A DNA stretch of 64,000 nucleotides from an uncultured Prevotella sp. (GTDB taxonomy: Bacteria > Bacteroidota > Bacteroidia > Bacteroidales > Bacteroidaceae). The translations under genes were made by a program, and so were the position numbers. The stretch is taken from positions 1 to 64,000 of the forward strand of contig OMVI01000009.1 of the NCBI GenBank assembly GCA_900314455.1, given 5' to 3'. Below the pieces are notes generated by a model. It did not search any database. It was given only the letters and a program-made list of their open reading frames with translations, and was not told the DNA's origin. The first letter of the stretch is position 1, and each line of letters starts with the position of its first letter. Positions 44,401-52,053 of this stretch are shown in pieces.

Positions 44401-44896
44401 GAAGCGTTTTCTCAATTTCTATGACGTCAACGGTATCCCCCACCTTCAGCGGCAGCGTCCTTTCGTCAAGGCGTTTCTTGCTTACGACGAGTTCAGCTAT
44501 TGCCGATGGCTCGGTTACGACGTACAACGGCGTGCCGCCATCGTCGCTTTTGCGGCTCAACCGTGCAAGGACTTCAGTGCGGAGGATGTCGTTTGCGGCA
44601 TCACGCTGACCGTACTTGACGGCACGGCGATAACCTGACGGGTAGAACAACACGTTCTTCTCGCCCAGCATTTGCGTCAAATCGTGATAGAAATAGCCAG
44701 CCTCGTCGGCATCTTGCAGTATGAACAGCACCGGTGCCTTTGCCTTATTCGCTATCGAAGCGAAAAGAACGGGTGCAGAAGACGCAAAAAGTCCCTGAAG
44801 GAAAATAGTCTTAATGGACTTTTTTTCCAGGGACGTCGCAAGTGCCTTCGCCATCGGCGTCGAGGCATATAAAGCAGTAATGTTATCTATATTCAT
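41462..44896 (-). CDS. mfd: Transcription-repair coupling factor
   Basis: This 1144-residue SF2 translocase removes stalled RNA polymerase and recruits UvrA. In order it has a UvrB-like N-terminal region, the RNA-polymerase-interacting domain (LEPGDYLVHVDFGIGKFAGL, about residue 460), helicase motifs RLVCGDVGFGKTEIAIRAA and IIDEEQKFGV, the MSATPIPRTL motif, the LHQMRGRVGRS motif VI, and the C-terminal TRCF domain. The start codon lies directly after a copy of the GC-rich element, whose GGGGAAGG may act as the ribosome site. Confidence 0.97.
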   Translation of the reverse strand: MNIDNITALYASTPMAKALATSLEKKSIKTIFLQGLFASSAPVLFASIANKAKAPVLFILQDADEAGYFYHDLTQMLGEKNVLFYPSGYRRAVKYGQRDAANDILRTEVLARLSRKSDDGGTPLYVVTEPSAIAELVVSKKRLDERTLPLKVGDTVDVIEIEKTLREFGFEETDYVYEPGQFAVRGSILDVYSFSSELPYRVDFFGDEIDTIRTFEVESQLSHDKIQEIEIVPELSKVAEEKVPFLQFLPTGSSIVMKDFMYVHDAVQKIYDEGFSEQALTEQLEGKTEVEQDEIRKNLQKESQLITAMQFTEDASKFRRIEFGSSPTGTPQATITFHTEPQPLFHKNFELLEKALGDYLLQQYKIYILADSEKQTKRLADIFSDQGKDIPFEPVNKTIHEGFVDNDLKACFFADHQIFDRYHKYSLRSDKARAGKMALTMKELQELEPGDYLVHVDFGIGKFAGLVRVPLPKNGGAVSDDDKSQGYQEMIRIVYKRGDIVDVSIHSLYKISKYRGSDSGEPPQLSVLGSGAWDRMKERAKKRIKDIARDLIKLYAKRRREKGFAFSPDNYMQHELEASFLYEDTPDQSKASADVKHDMEMAKPMDRLVCGDVGFGKTEIAIRAAFKAACDNKQTAVLVPTTVLAFQHYQTFKDRLKDMPVRVEYLSRARTAKQTREVLADLEAGKIDIIIGTHKLIGKKVKWHDLGLLIIDEEQKFGVSTKEKLRQLKTNVDTLTMSATPIPRTLQFSLMGARDMSIIRTPPPNRYPIQTVVTTFNHEVITDAINFEMSRNGQVFFVNDRISNLQTIADMIHKYVPDCRIAIGHGRMNPEELEKIIIGFINYDYDVLLSTTIVENGIDISNANTIIINDAHHFGLSDLHQMRGRVGRSNKKAFCYLLAPPLAALNTEARRRLEALETFSGLGSGFNLAMQDLDIRGAGNLLGAEQSGFMEDLGYETYQKVLSQAVTELKNDEFQDLYKDELQDGVQLSGDDFVDDCAIESDLEMYFPDSYVPGSSERMLLYRELDNIDSDDSLAAYRQRLEDRFGPVPHEGLELMQVVPLRRYGKRLGCEKIILKQGRMLMQFVSNQRSMFYQSKAFEKIINYVQQNVRRCNFREKNGKRQMVVANVNSVDEAVNVLKGIESV

Positions 44897-45112
44897 GCCT
44901 TCCCCGCCCCCTCCAAAGGAGGGGAGTCGGACAATTGTTATGTTTCTATATTGGCTATAATGTTATTTCCTACAATATTTATACTTCATCAGCTTCCCCG
45001 GAAAAGAATTTTGCGGAACGTCAAAACTACATCTTAAATCATTAAAGATAGACAAGAACCACAGAACTATTAATCTTCTCCACTCCTTCGGATGGGCAGG
45101 GGGAGGCCGCTT
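44897..45112. repeat. GC-rich palindromic element arms between glycosyltransferase and mfd
   Basis: Read on the minus strand, one arm (45112-45080) follows the glycosyltransferase stop and the other (44932-44897) ends immediately before the mfd ATG. The arms have diverged from the consensus (GGCGGGGAAGG in place of GGCTTGGGGAGG). About 150 bases between them show no gene. Confidence 0.6.
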
Positions 45113-45120
45113 GTGAGTCT

Positions 45121-45870
45121 TTATTTCTCTATTTTAGGATATTTCCTGAACCAACCGTCCCACCGCAGGCGCATGACACCAAAGAAAGCTTCGGAGAAAA
45201 TGCCACCACTCATCTTGCTGGTGCCCTCGCGGCGGTTCACGAAGACTACCGGAACCTCCTTTATCTTGAAGCCTATCTTGTAGGCAGTGAACTTCATCTC
45301 GATTTGGAAAGCATAGCCCTTAAAGCGGATTTTGTCGAGAGGAATGGTCTCAAGGACGCGCCGGCGATAGCAAACAAAGCCTGCCGTGGTGTCGCGAACG
45401 GGTATTCCGGTTATCAAGTTGACGTACCGCGAAGCATAGTAGCTCATCAGCACGCGGCCAATCGGCCAGTTGACAACATTCACTCCTGTAACGTAACGGC
45501 TACCGATGGCAACATCGTAGCCTTCATCATGTGTGGCATGGTAAAGGCGCGGAAGGTCGTTAGGATTGTGACTGAAGTCGGCATCCATCTCGAAAATGTA
45601 GTCGTAGCCATTCTCCAGAGCCCATTTGAAACCGGTGATGTACGCCGTTCCAAGTCCCTGTTTGCCGCTTCGCTCGATTATAAAGAGACGTCCGGCAAAC
45701 TCCTTGGCCATGAGTCCCTTCACGATATCAGCTGTTCCGTCAGGGCTTCCGTCGTCGATGACGAGTATATCGAAAGCCTTCTCAAGTCCGAAAACGGCAC
45801 GAATGATTTTCTCAATGTTCTCTTTCTCGTTGTATGTCGGTATGATTACTATGCTGTCACTTTTCTCCAT
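45121..45870 (-). CDS. Family 2 glycosyltransferase, polyprenol-phosphate mannose synthase-like
   Basis: This 249-residue enzyme has the GT-A fold with IIPTYNEKENIEKIIRA at the start, LVIDDGSPDGTADIVK, and EMDADFSHNPNDLPRL with the metal-binding DAD. GLGTAYITGFKWAL and the C-terminal VPVVFVNRREGTSKMSGGI match DPM1/polyprenol monophosphomannose synthases. It should load a sugar onto a polyprenyl carrier at the inner membrane for later use in envelope glycans. It lacks the C-terminal membrane domain of some homologues. Confidence 0.88.
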   Translation of the reverse strand: MEKSDSIVIIPTYNEKENIEKIIRAVFGLEKAFDILVIDDGSPDGTADIVKGLMAKEFAGRLFIIERSGKQGLGTAYITGFKWALENGYDYIFEMDADFSHNPNDLPRLYHATHDEGYDVAIGSRYVTGVNVVNWPIGRVLMSYYASRYVNLITGIPVRDTTAGFVCYRRRVLETIPLDKIRFKGYAFQIEMKFTAYKIGFKIKEVPVVFVNRREGTSKMSGGIFSEAFFGVMRLRWDGWFRKYPKIEK

Positions 45871-45983
45871 GATACGTCATTTATATATTATACAATGTAT
45901 GAAGACAATGCAAAATTACACAAAAGATAGCAGAAAGCACAATTTAATTTGCTTTTTTGTCTTATATCAATTATTTGATGGAC

Positions 45984-46763
45984 TTACTGGTCGGGATTTT
46001 CGACATATCCACGGTACTCCGGTGCAAGCCCGCTCATGACCGAATCATATGCCTCCTTCATCATCTGGCGCTCGTGTTCGTCGTGTTCCTTATACGGAAT
46101 GGGCTTATGTATGGTCAGCGTCAACGGATGCCAGAGGACCCAATATATGTCTTTCATGCGCGGTTTGACGTTGAACGAGCCATTGATGGTCAACGGACAA
46201 ACAGGCAGTTTCAGTTCGTCGGCAAGCATAAAGGCACCCCGGCGGAACTTGCCCATGTGTCCGGTGAAAGTCCGCGAACCCTCCGGGAAGACCACAAGGG
46301 ACATTCCGTCGCGAAGTATCTCACGTGCATTGTCATACGTCTGACGAATTTTGCTAGGTCCACTGCGGTCGACATAGATGTGATGAGCATACTCGCACGC
46401 CACGCCAACAAGCGGAATCTTGCGCAGTTGCTTTTTCATCATCCACTTGAAGTTGCGGTTCAGGAAACCATATATCAAGAAAATATCGAATGCGCCCTGG
46501 TGATTGGAAACGAAAACGTAGCTTTGCCTGGGGTCGAGATTTTCCCTTCCAGTGACGTGAACAGGAAGGAGCAGCAGCCAGCAGGTAAGCCTTGCCCATA
46601 TCTTTCCTGGGTAATAGCCCCAGAAATGGCCGTTGCCGACAGCGCATCCGACAACCGTTACTATGGCGGTGATGATGCTCAGCAACAGGAATATCGGCAG
46701 AAAGACGAACAGCTGATATATTCTGTAGATGAATGTAAGTAGGTAGTGTAAAGCTTTCTTCAT
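45984..46763 (-). CDS. 1-acyl-sn-glycerol-3-phosphate acyltransferase family protein
   Basis: This 259-residue membrane-associated protein acylates lysophosphatidate or a related acceptor in phospholipid synthesis. Two N-terminal hydrophobic segments precede the NHQGAFDIF motif (HX4D), the VDRSGPSK segment, the VVFPEGSRTFTG motif and the LPVCPLTING motif of PlsC proteins. It sits 41 bases from the metallophosphoesterase upstream. Confidence 0.9.
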   Translation of the reverse strand: MKKALHYLLTFIYRIYQLFVFLPIFLLLSIITAIVTVVGCAVGNGHFWGYYPGKIWARLTCWLLLLPVHVTGRENLDPRQSYVFVSNHQGAFDIFLIYGFLNRNFKWMMKKQLRKIPLVGVACEYAHHIYVDRSGPSKIRQTYDNAREILRDGMSLVVFPEGSRTFTGHMGKFRRGAFMLADELKLPVCPLTINGSFNVKPRMKDIYWVLWHPLTLTIHKPIPYKEHDEHERQMMKEAYDSVMSGLAPEYRGYVENPDQ

Positions 46764-46804
46764 ATTATTTAGTCATGTTTTGAGGTATCTTGTTTTGTTC
46801 AATT

Positions 46805-47998
46805 CTAACTCTTGCGGTGCAGTGTGATAACTGCAATCTCGTTGGGCATATTCAACCGGAACGGGACGAGCCCTCCCAATCCTGCCGTGACATACAGATA
46901 GCGACCGCCGTGATTGTAAAGTCCGAAGTCTTCGTGTTGCGACAACTCCGTCGGACGGAACCCGAGGATTTGCATTTGCCCACCGTGGGTGTGTCCGCTG
47001 AGCGTCAACTGCGCATGCGTTCGTGGCAGTACGGCCCGTTCCCAAGCAGAAGGGTCGTGCTGTAGGACAACCACGAAGGCTTTATCCCCTACCCCACGGA
47101 AAGCCTTCCGCCAATCGGCACGCTGCGGAAACGGCGGCAATCCGTCGTTCTCCGTACCCACAATCACTATCGAGTCTGGGCGAACAGCATTCGCATCACG
47201 GCTCTTTCTGTATATCGTAAGGTGCTCATTGTTAAGCACCGTCCACCCAAGACTATCGCACTCATACGTCAGCAGTTGACGCATCATTGCCTCCTTGCGT
47301 GCCAGAGAGTCCTTGATGTATTCGGCATAGTCGTGATTACCGAGTACGGAAACTGTTCCGCGCATTGCCGGAGCTATCACGCTGCGCATTGCCAGCACCT
47401 CCCTCGGACGCATGTTCTGCAAGTCGCCGGTGAAGCAAAGCAAGTCGTAGCGTTGCGAACGAATACTATCCATCTCCGCTTCCAGTATCTTCTTGCGCCA
47501 GCCATCGAACGTTCCGAGGTGCAAATCGGACACTTGCAGAATGCGGTAGCCGTCGAACGACTTTGGTAAATCAGCAAAATAGACGTCGATATGACGCACA
47601 CGAATGCGCCCGATACCTATCGTCAGCCCGTAGATATATGCCGCCACGGCAAGCACTCCGGCTACAAGTCCGATGTAATGCCCATAGTTCCGATGCGTCG
47701 GAATTATCGTCTTGCGTATCACCCAGCCCAAAGAAGAGCACAAAGTGAATATCGCCTTCGGTCCAACGAACAGCCCCACGAGCAGCAAATACAAGTTCAG
47801 CCACGTCAAATCGGAAGGAGCGAAACTGCGTATTGAAGCCAACGCGCACGTATAGACTATCATTATGACACACGGAGTCCACCATAGTATGCGCTGCCAT
47901 ATCTTTATATGGTAGTGCTTTCGGAAATAATGCATGTCGATATACAGGTCTGACAGCACTATAACGAGTATCAACGGTATGGCAATCCTCTGTATCAA
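46805..47998 (-). CDS. Membrane-anchored metallophosphoesterase
   Basis: This 397-residue protein has three to four N-terminal hydrophobic helices (residues 1 to about 140). A calcineurin-like domain with all metal motifs follows: LQVSDLHLGTFDG, CFTGDLQN, VLGNHDYAEY and TLSGHTHGGQ. This resembles the YkuE/UDP-diacylglucosamine-hydrolase branch and other membrane phosphoesterases. The substrate is unknown, but neighbouring lipid and glycan genes suggest an envelope role. Confidence 0.87.
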   Translation of the reverse strand: MIQRIAIPLILVIVLSDLYIDMHYFRKHYHIKIWQRILWWTPCVIMIVYTCALASIRSFAPSDLTWLNLYLLLVGLFVGPKAIFTLCSSLGWVIRKTIIPTHRNYGHYIGLVAGVLAVAAYIYGLTIGIGRIRVRHIDVYFADLPKSFDGYRILQVSDLHLGTFDGWRKKILEAEMDSIRSQRYDLLCFTGDLQNMRPREVLAMRSVIAPAMRGTVSVLGNHDYAEYIKDSLARKEAMMRQLLTYECDSLGWTVLNNEHLTIYRKSRDANAVRPDSIVIVGTENDGLPPFPQRADWRKAFRGVGDKAFVVVLQHDPSAWERAVLPRTHAQLTLSGHTHGGQMQILGFRPTELSQHEDFGLYNHGGRYLYVTAGLGGLVPFRLNMPNEIAVITLHRKS

Positions 47999-48041
47999 CG
48001 ATTAATATATCAACGTTTTACCTTTCTACTTTTTTACCTTT

Positions 48042-48869
48042 TTACTTTTTCATAAGGTTGCTTTGCAGGAACTTACGCACCATTTCGACAGGCAACTGAC
48101 GGCGTCGTGCATAGTCGCGGAGCTGGTCCTCGCCTATTTTCCCTAGCTCGAAGTAACGCGCATGGGCATTGGCGAACATGAAACCGGACACACTTGAATG
48201 CGGTATCATCATTCCGCTCTCAGTCAGCCTTACGCCAATCGATGGCATATTGAGGATGTCCGAGAGAATGAAATTCACACTCGTATCCGGCAGCGAAGGA
48301 TATCCGATAGCCGGACGGATGCCCTGGTACTTCTCGGCGTGCGTCTCCTGCATCGTCAGATGCTCATCGGGAGCATACCCCCAGTAGCGTCTTCTGACCT
48401 CCTCGTGCATCTTCTCCGCCGTACCCTCAGCCAAACGGTCGGCAAGGGTTTGCGAAAGCATCTGACTGTAAGGGTCATCCTTGTTGTCGTCTGTCATCGA
48501 AGCGTCGACCGTTGTACAGAATAGTCCGACCTTATCTTTAATCCCAGATGACAGCGGACGAACGAAATCGGCAAGGCAAAGGCACGGAGCACCATTACGA
48601 GATGGCTGCTGCTGGCGCAGCATTGGTATCCTGACACCATCGACAATGATGTCGTCGCCGTCGCTGTTGGCATCGAAAACGCCGAACACCGCATGCGTCT
48701 TGTACCTTCCGTCCATATCGCGTAGCATCGCCAAAGCATCGTCCTTGAGTTTCTGCCGGGCGTCCTTTGGCTTGCCGTTCATCGACCATGCATAGAAGAA
48801 ATACAACCAGTTGACGTACGGTTCTATGTCATGAACGGAATACGACAGCCTCACCACGGTATGTTTCAT
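48042..48869 (-). CDS. Stand-alone methionine synthase activation domain
   Basis: This 275-residue protein corresponds to the C-terminal reactivation domain of cobalamin-dependent methionine synthase. Visible motifs are AVFGVFDANSDGDDI (cf. the ANSxGDDI signature), LCLADFVRPL, a RLAEGTAEKMHEEVRR helix and YQGIRPAIGYPSLPDT, the adenosylmethionine-binding segment. In E. coli this domain is fused to MetH, while here it is a separate gene, so the catalytic part must be encoded elsewhere. The ATG at 48869 lies 41 bases inside the end of pyrC. A longer upstream extension is in frame but covers pyrC and is rejected. Confidence 0.85.
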   Translation of the reverse strand: MKHTVVRLSYSVHDIEPYVNWLYFFYAWSMNGKPKDARQKLKDDALAMLRDMDGRYKTHAVFGVFDANSDGDDIIVDGVRIPMLRQQQPSRNGAPCLCLADFVRPLSSGIKDKVGLFCTTVDASMTDDNKDDPYSQMLSQTLADRLAEGTAEKMHEEVRRRYWGYAPDEHLTMQETHAEKYQGIRPAIGYPSLPDTSVNFILSDILNMPSIGVRLTESGMMIPHSSVSGFMFANAHARYFELGKIGEDQLRDYARRRQLPVEMVRKFLQSNLMKK

Positions 48870-50181
48870 CGAACGTTCCCTTATTATATATAATGTGTCC
48901 GTTGCAAATTGTCTGCTCAACGCGCCACCGGAATTCGTGCCCCTCCATCGGGCTCCACTTGCAACTGCTCTGTATGACGTCTTTGTCGACAGTCCACGGA
49001 CTATCAGGGCGCACAATAGCGACGTCCGCCTGATAGCCCTTACGCAGATAACCGCGCTTCGAGACATCGAAGAGACGCGCCGGATTATGGCACATCAGCT
49101 CCACCAGACGTTCTATTGTGAGCACTCCTTCGTCGACTAGCTCAAGCATGGTGACAAGCGAGAACTGCACCATAGGCATACCGCTCGCCGCCTTCCGGCA
49201 GCCTCCCTGCTTCTGCGACAGCAAATGCGGGGCATGGTCGGTTGCGATAGTAAATATCCGTCCGTCGTTCAACGCCTTGCGAAGAGCCTCCCTGTCGTCC
49301 TTGCTCTTTACTGCGGGATTGCACTTTATGAGAGCGTTCTTCGTGGCATAGTCGTCCGACGAGAAGAACAAATGGGCTATTACAGCCTCCATCGTTATCT
49401 GCGGAACACCTCCATCGGCAGGCTGCGGCATCGCAAGCGACAGTTCCTTAGCCGTGGAGACATGCGCAACATGGAAACGGGTGCCGAACTGACGCGCCAA
49501 ACTGACTGCCAAAGCAGAGCTCTGATAGCACGCCTCCTCGGAGCGGATGAGCGGATGCAGAGCCACGGGAGGGTCCTCGCCGTAAGCCTTCTGCATCATT
49601 TCCATGTTCTTTTTTATAATGTCGTTGTCCTCACAGTGTGCCATCAGAGGCACACCGAGAGCCGCGCAAGTCTTGAAAACATTAAGGAGTGAACCGTAAC
49701 GGTCGACCAACATATTACCCGTCGACGAGCCCATGAAGAGCTTTACGCCAGGTATGCGGTGGAAGTCGAGCGTCCCGAACGTCTCGGCATTGCTGTTTGT
49801 AGCACCGAAAAAGAAACTGTAGTTGACGTGGCTGTCGTGTTCCGCACGGCGGAACTTGTCGTCCAGCGCCTCAGGCGTTACCGTTGGCGGATTCGTATTT
49901 GGCATATCGAAGTAGGTGGTGACACCTCCGTAGGCGGCAGCACGGCTTTCGCTGGCTATCGTAGCTTTCTCCGTCATGCCCGGCTCACGAAAGTGTACAT
50001 GCTCGTCGATGACACCCGGCATAACGAAACAGCCCGTGGCATCGACCGTCTCGTCGAAATGACCACGGGGTACATCGTTTCCTTCGATTATGTTTTCTAT
50101 TTTTTCACCGTCAATGACAAGCGAACCGATGAACTTCCACCCTTCATTGACAATTGTTCCACCGTAAATGAGCGTCCGCAT
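48829..50181 (-). CDS. pyrC: Dihydroorotase
   Basis: This 450-residue zinc amidohydrolase closes carbamoyl-aspartate to dihydroorotate in pyrimidine synthesis. The metal motif is VIDEHVHFREPG (HxH), followed by TYFDMPNTNPP, later histidines in PLMAHCEDND and FHVAHVSTAKELS, and the catalytic aspartate in TIATDHAPHLLSQK. Length and order fit class I dihydroorotases. It overlaps the MetH-activation gene and lies 12 bases from the DUF4369 gene. Confidence 0.93.
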   Translation of the reverse strand: MRTLIYGGTIVNEGWKFIGSLVIDGEKIENIIEGNDVPRGHFDETVDATGCFVMPGVIDEHVHFREPGMTEKATIASESRAAAYGGVTTYFDMPNTNPPTVTPEALDDKFRRAEHDSHVNYSFFFGATNSNAETFGTLDFHRIPGVKLFMGSSTGNMLVDRYGSLLNVFKTCAALGVPLMAHCEDNDIIKKNMEMMQKAYGEDPPVALHPLIRSEEACYQSSALAVSLARQFGTRFHVAHVSTAKELSLAMPQPADGGVPQITMEAVIAHLFFSSDDYATKNALIKCNPAVKSKDDREALRKALNDGRIFTIATDHAPHLLSQKQGGCRKAASGMPMVQFSLVTMLELVDEGVLTIERLVELMCHNPARLFDVSKRGYLRKGYQADVAIVRPDSPWTVDKDVIQSSCKWSPMEGHEFRWRVEQTICNGHIIYNKGTFDETYRGEAVVFRS

Positions 50182-50193
50182 GTCAAATAAATT

Positions 50194-51018
50194 TTATTTG
50201 GGGGCGGTACTGTCGCCAGCCATCTGGTTAGGTGTTGGAGGTGCAGGAGCCGCTCCCGTCGTTGTCGGGTCGGCCGTTCCAATCTGCGGCGTGGTGTCAA
50301 CCATACCGTTTCTTTCGTCCTGCAACTGCTGAGCCTCAGCGTAGTACTCCTTTATGAACGGATTGTTCTTGAACGCGGGGGTCGCCTTGCTCATCACGTC
50401 CTCTACCCAAGGCGAAAGCACCGGCTGAGGATACAGTGTCGTAGCGACCATTAGGAAGATGCCCGGACCAAGCACATTGTCGAAGTTTTCGCTAACGTAC
50501 TTCATCAGAAGCTCGTCGACCCGCTCGTTGAGTTTGTCCGACTGGGCTGCTATCATAGCGTTAGCCGAGTCCTCACTCATACCGTCCATGATGTACTGCG
50601 AGTGCTTGCTCGACAGCGCCTGGGCGTCGTTTAAAATCTGATTGAAACTATGCAGGAACTTATAAAGCTTGTCGTTGAGAGGTGTTCCGCCGATAAAGCT
50701 CTGCGTGTCGTTTATCTTTACATTTATGCCGCCGCTTTCGAGGACAACAGGAATAAGACTTTGGTCATCCATATAGATACCTGCCCAACTCGTACTGTCG
50801 ACTCTTCCGGAGAAAGCAAACTCACCGTGGACGACGTCGCAAGAGTCTACTTTCTCCAAATCGCCCGTCTCAGCGTCCTTCGGAACCTTGAGATACAGCT
50901 TCTGTCCGTCCATCATCGATATGTTGGACGTGCCTGTTATGTCGTACGTTTTGCCGCAAGACACAAGCGTGACTGCTATTATTGCCGCATAAAGAAGTTT
51001 CTTCATCATCTTGTTCAT
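50194..51018 (-). CDS. DUF4369-type lipoprotein
   Basis: This 274-residue protein has a lipoprotein signal ending VSC (cysteine about residue 21). An N-terminal beta-rich DUF4369-like domain follows (GQKLYLKVPKDAETGDLEKV, AFSGRVDSTSWAGIYMDD, PVVLESGGINVKI). The middle is helical and a Pro/Thr/Ala-rich tail ends it. In many Bacteroidetes this domain precedes a thioredoxin domain, which is absent here. The start among several close ATG codons (51018, 51009, 51006) is uncertain. Confidence 0.78.
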   Translation of the reverse strand: MNKMMKKLLYAAIIAVTLVSCGKTYDITGTSNISMMDGQKLYLKVPKDAETGDLEKVDSCDVVHGEFAFSGRVDSTSWAGIYMDDQSLIPVVLESGGINVKINDTQSFIGGTPLNDKLYKFLHSFNQILNDAQALSSKHSQYIMDGMSEDSANAMIAAQSDKLNERVDELLMKYVSENFDNVLGPGIFLMVATTLYPQPVLSPWVEDVMSKATPAFKNNPFIKEYYAEAQQLQDERNGMVDTTPQIGTADPTTTGAAPAPPTPNQMAGDSTAPK

Positions 51019-51086
51019 TCGTAAAGACAAAAGTACAATGTAATAACGAAGTGTGGAAATAAATTTATGCTATTTAAAACAAAGAA

Positions 51087-51602
51087 CTATTCTTTTATGT
51101 TTTTTTCAGCATTTCCGTTGCCGCCCTCAGCCTTCCTCTCCAGCTTCCTCACCTCGGATGAAATGCGGTTGATGGCATACAGCTCGAGAAGCGTAGCTAT
51201 AAGCAGAGCCACGACCCAGTTGTTGTTGATATAGCGGAGATACTTTATGTGCATCTCGATATTCGGAACGTCGCCGTCGCCATAGACTAGGGGCTGATAA
51301 ATGAAGTGCCAGCTGTTCTCGACCATCAGCAGTCCGGATACGATAAACGCTATGTCGGCAATCGTAAGGATGGTACGCAAGCGGCGGATAGTGACGCTTG
51401 TGCCGTCGTAACGCTGCATTATCTGCATGACGGCAAAGAGGACGGAGCCTGCAAGGAATGCCACGGCAAAGGTTTTGGGTGCCACGCCGAAGACATAGAG
51501 GCCCACGCTGACGACCATCAGCGCACCGCCCATAACGAAAAGAATACTTTGAAGTCTACTCAGGGGTCTCATCGTTGGAACTATTGTCTGTGTTTTTCTC
51601 AT
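51087..51602 (-). CDS. Membrane protein of unknown function
   Basis: This protein has up to 171 residues and about four hydrophobic segments (ILFVMGGALMVVSVGLYVF, FAVAFLAGSVLFAVM, ILTIADIAFIVSGLLMV, WVVALLIATLLELYAI), then a charged Arg/Lys/Glu tail. It overlaps the upstream FtsB-like gene by 47 bases, or by 17 if the ATG at 51572 is used. I do not recognise the family; its position suggests an envelope or division-linked role. Confidence 0.7.
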   Translation of the reverse strand: MRKTQTIVPTMRPLSRLQSILFVMGGALMVVSVGLYVFGVAPKTFAVAFLAGSVLFAVMQIMQRYDGTSVTIRRLRTILTIADIAFIVSGLLMVENSWHFIYQPLVYGDGDVPNIEMHIKYLRYINNNWVVALLIATLLELYAINRISSEVRKLERKAEGGNGNAEKNIKE

Positions 51603-51900
51603 CGGAACTGAGGACGAAGATGTCCTCGTTGTCCTTCTTCATGAAGTAACGCTCACGGGCAATGCGTGCCATCTCCTCAGGGTCGCGCTGCATGCGCTTC
51701 AGCTCCTCGGAGTCCTTTTGGTACTGACTCTCGTACTTTGCAATTTCTGTCTTCAAGTCACTAATCTGGTATTCCAGCTCAATATACTTCATAATACTGT
51801 CCTCATCGAGAAATCCGACGATGAGAATACATATTATTGTGGTGATTTGATACTTAAACCGCCTTATCAGTTGCCATATATTTGAGACTATCTTGCCCAC
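51556..51900 (-). CDS. FtsB/DivIC-like septum formation initiator
   Basis: This 114-residue single-pass protein has a short N-terminus, one hydrophobic helix (ITTIICILIVGFL) and a coiled coil (YIELEYQISDLKTEIAKYESQYQKD, shown in parts, about residues 45-75), then RDPEEMARIARERYFMKK, the conserved C-terminal segment of FtsB/DivIC. An acidic tail ends it. It should bridge FtsL and FtsQ at the division site. The start is uncertain; a GTG at 51900 fits the membrane topology and lies just after a TACTTTTG box. Confidence 0.78.
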   Translation of the reverse strand: MGKIVSNIWQLIRRFKYQITTIICILIVGFLDEDSIMKYIELEYQISDLKTEIAKYESQYQKDSEELKRMQRDPEEMARIARERYFMKKDNEDIFVLSSDEKNTDNSSNDETPE

Positions 51901-51919
51901 GTAACGTTGATTATTTGTG

Positions 51920-51927
51920 CAAAAGTA
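51920..51927 (-). promoter_or_regulatory. -7 box of the FtsB-like gene
   Basis: On the minus strand TACTTTTG ends 20 bases before the GTG start. TTTG elements further upstream have short spacing (12 or 16), so the -33 box is not certain. Confidence 0.5.
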
Positions 51928-52002
51928 AGAAATAAATCGCAAACAAAGAAAATTTTTAAAGGTAAAATGGTTAAAAGCGAAAAAAGTAAAAAGGTAAATT
52001 CT

Positions 52003-52033
52003 TTTGCCGTTTCCTGCGATTGCAGTAACTTTG
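52003..52033 (+). promoter_or_regulatory. Promoter of the GH25/MORN gene
   Basis: TTTG at 52003-52006, a 19-base spacer and TAACTTTG at 52026-52033 match the consensus. The ATG is at 52054. Confidence 0.8.
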
Positions 52034-52053
52034 CAATGTAATACGATCTCAAA

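Noticed and set aside
48870..49067. N-terminal extension of the MetH-activation gene
   Set aside because: It lies wholly inside pyrC and has no similarity to the family; the ATG at 48869 gives the expected start.
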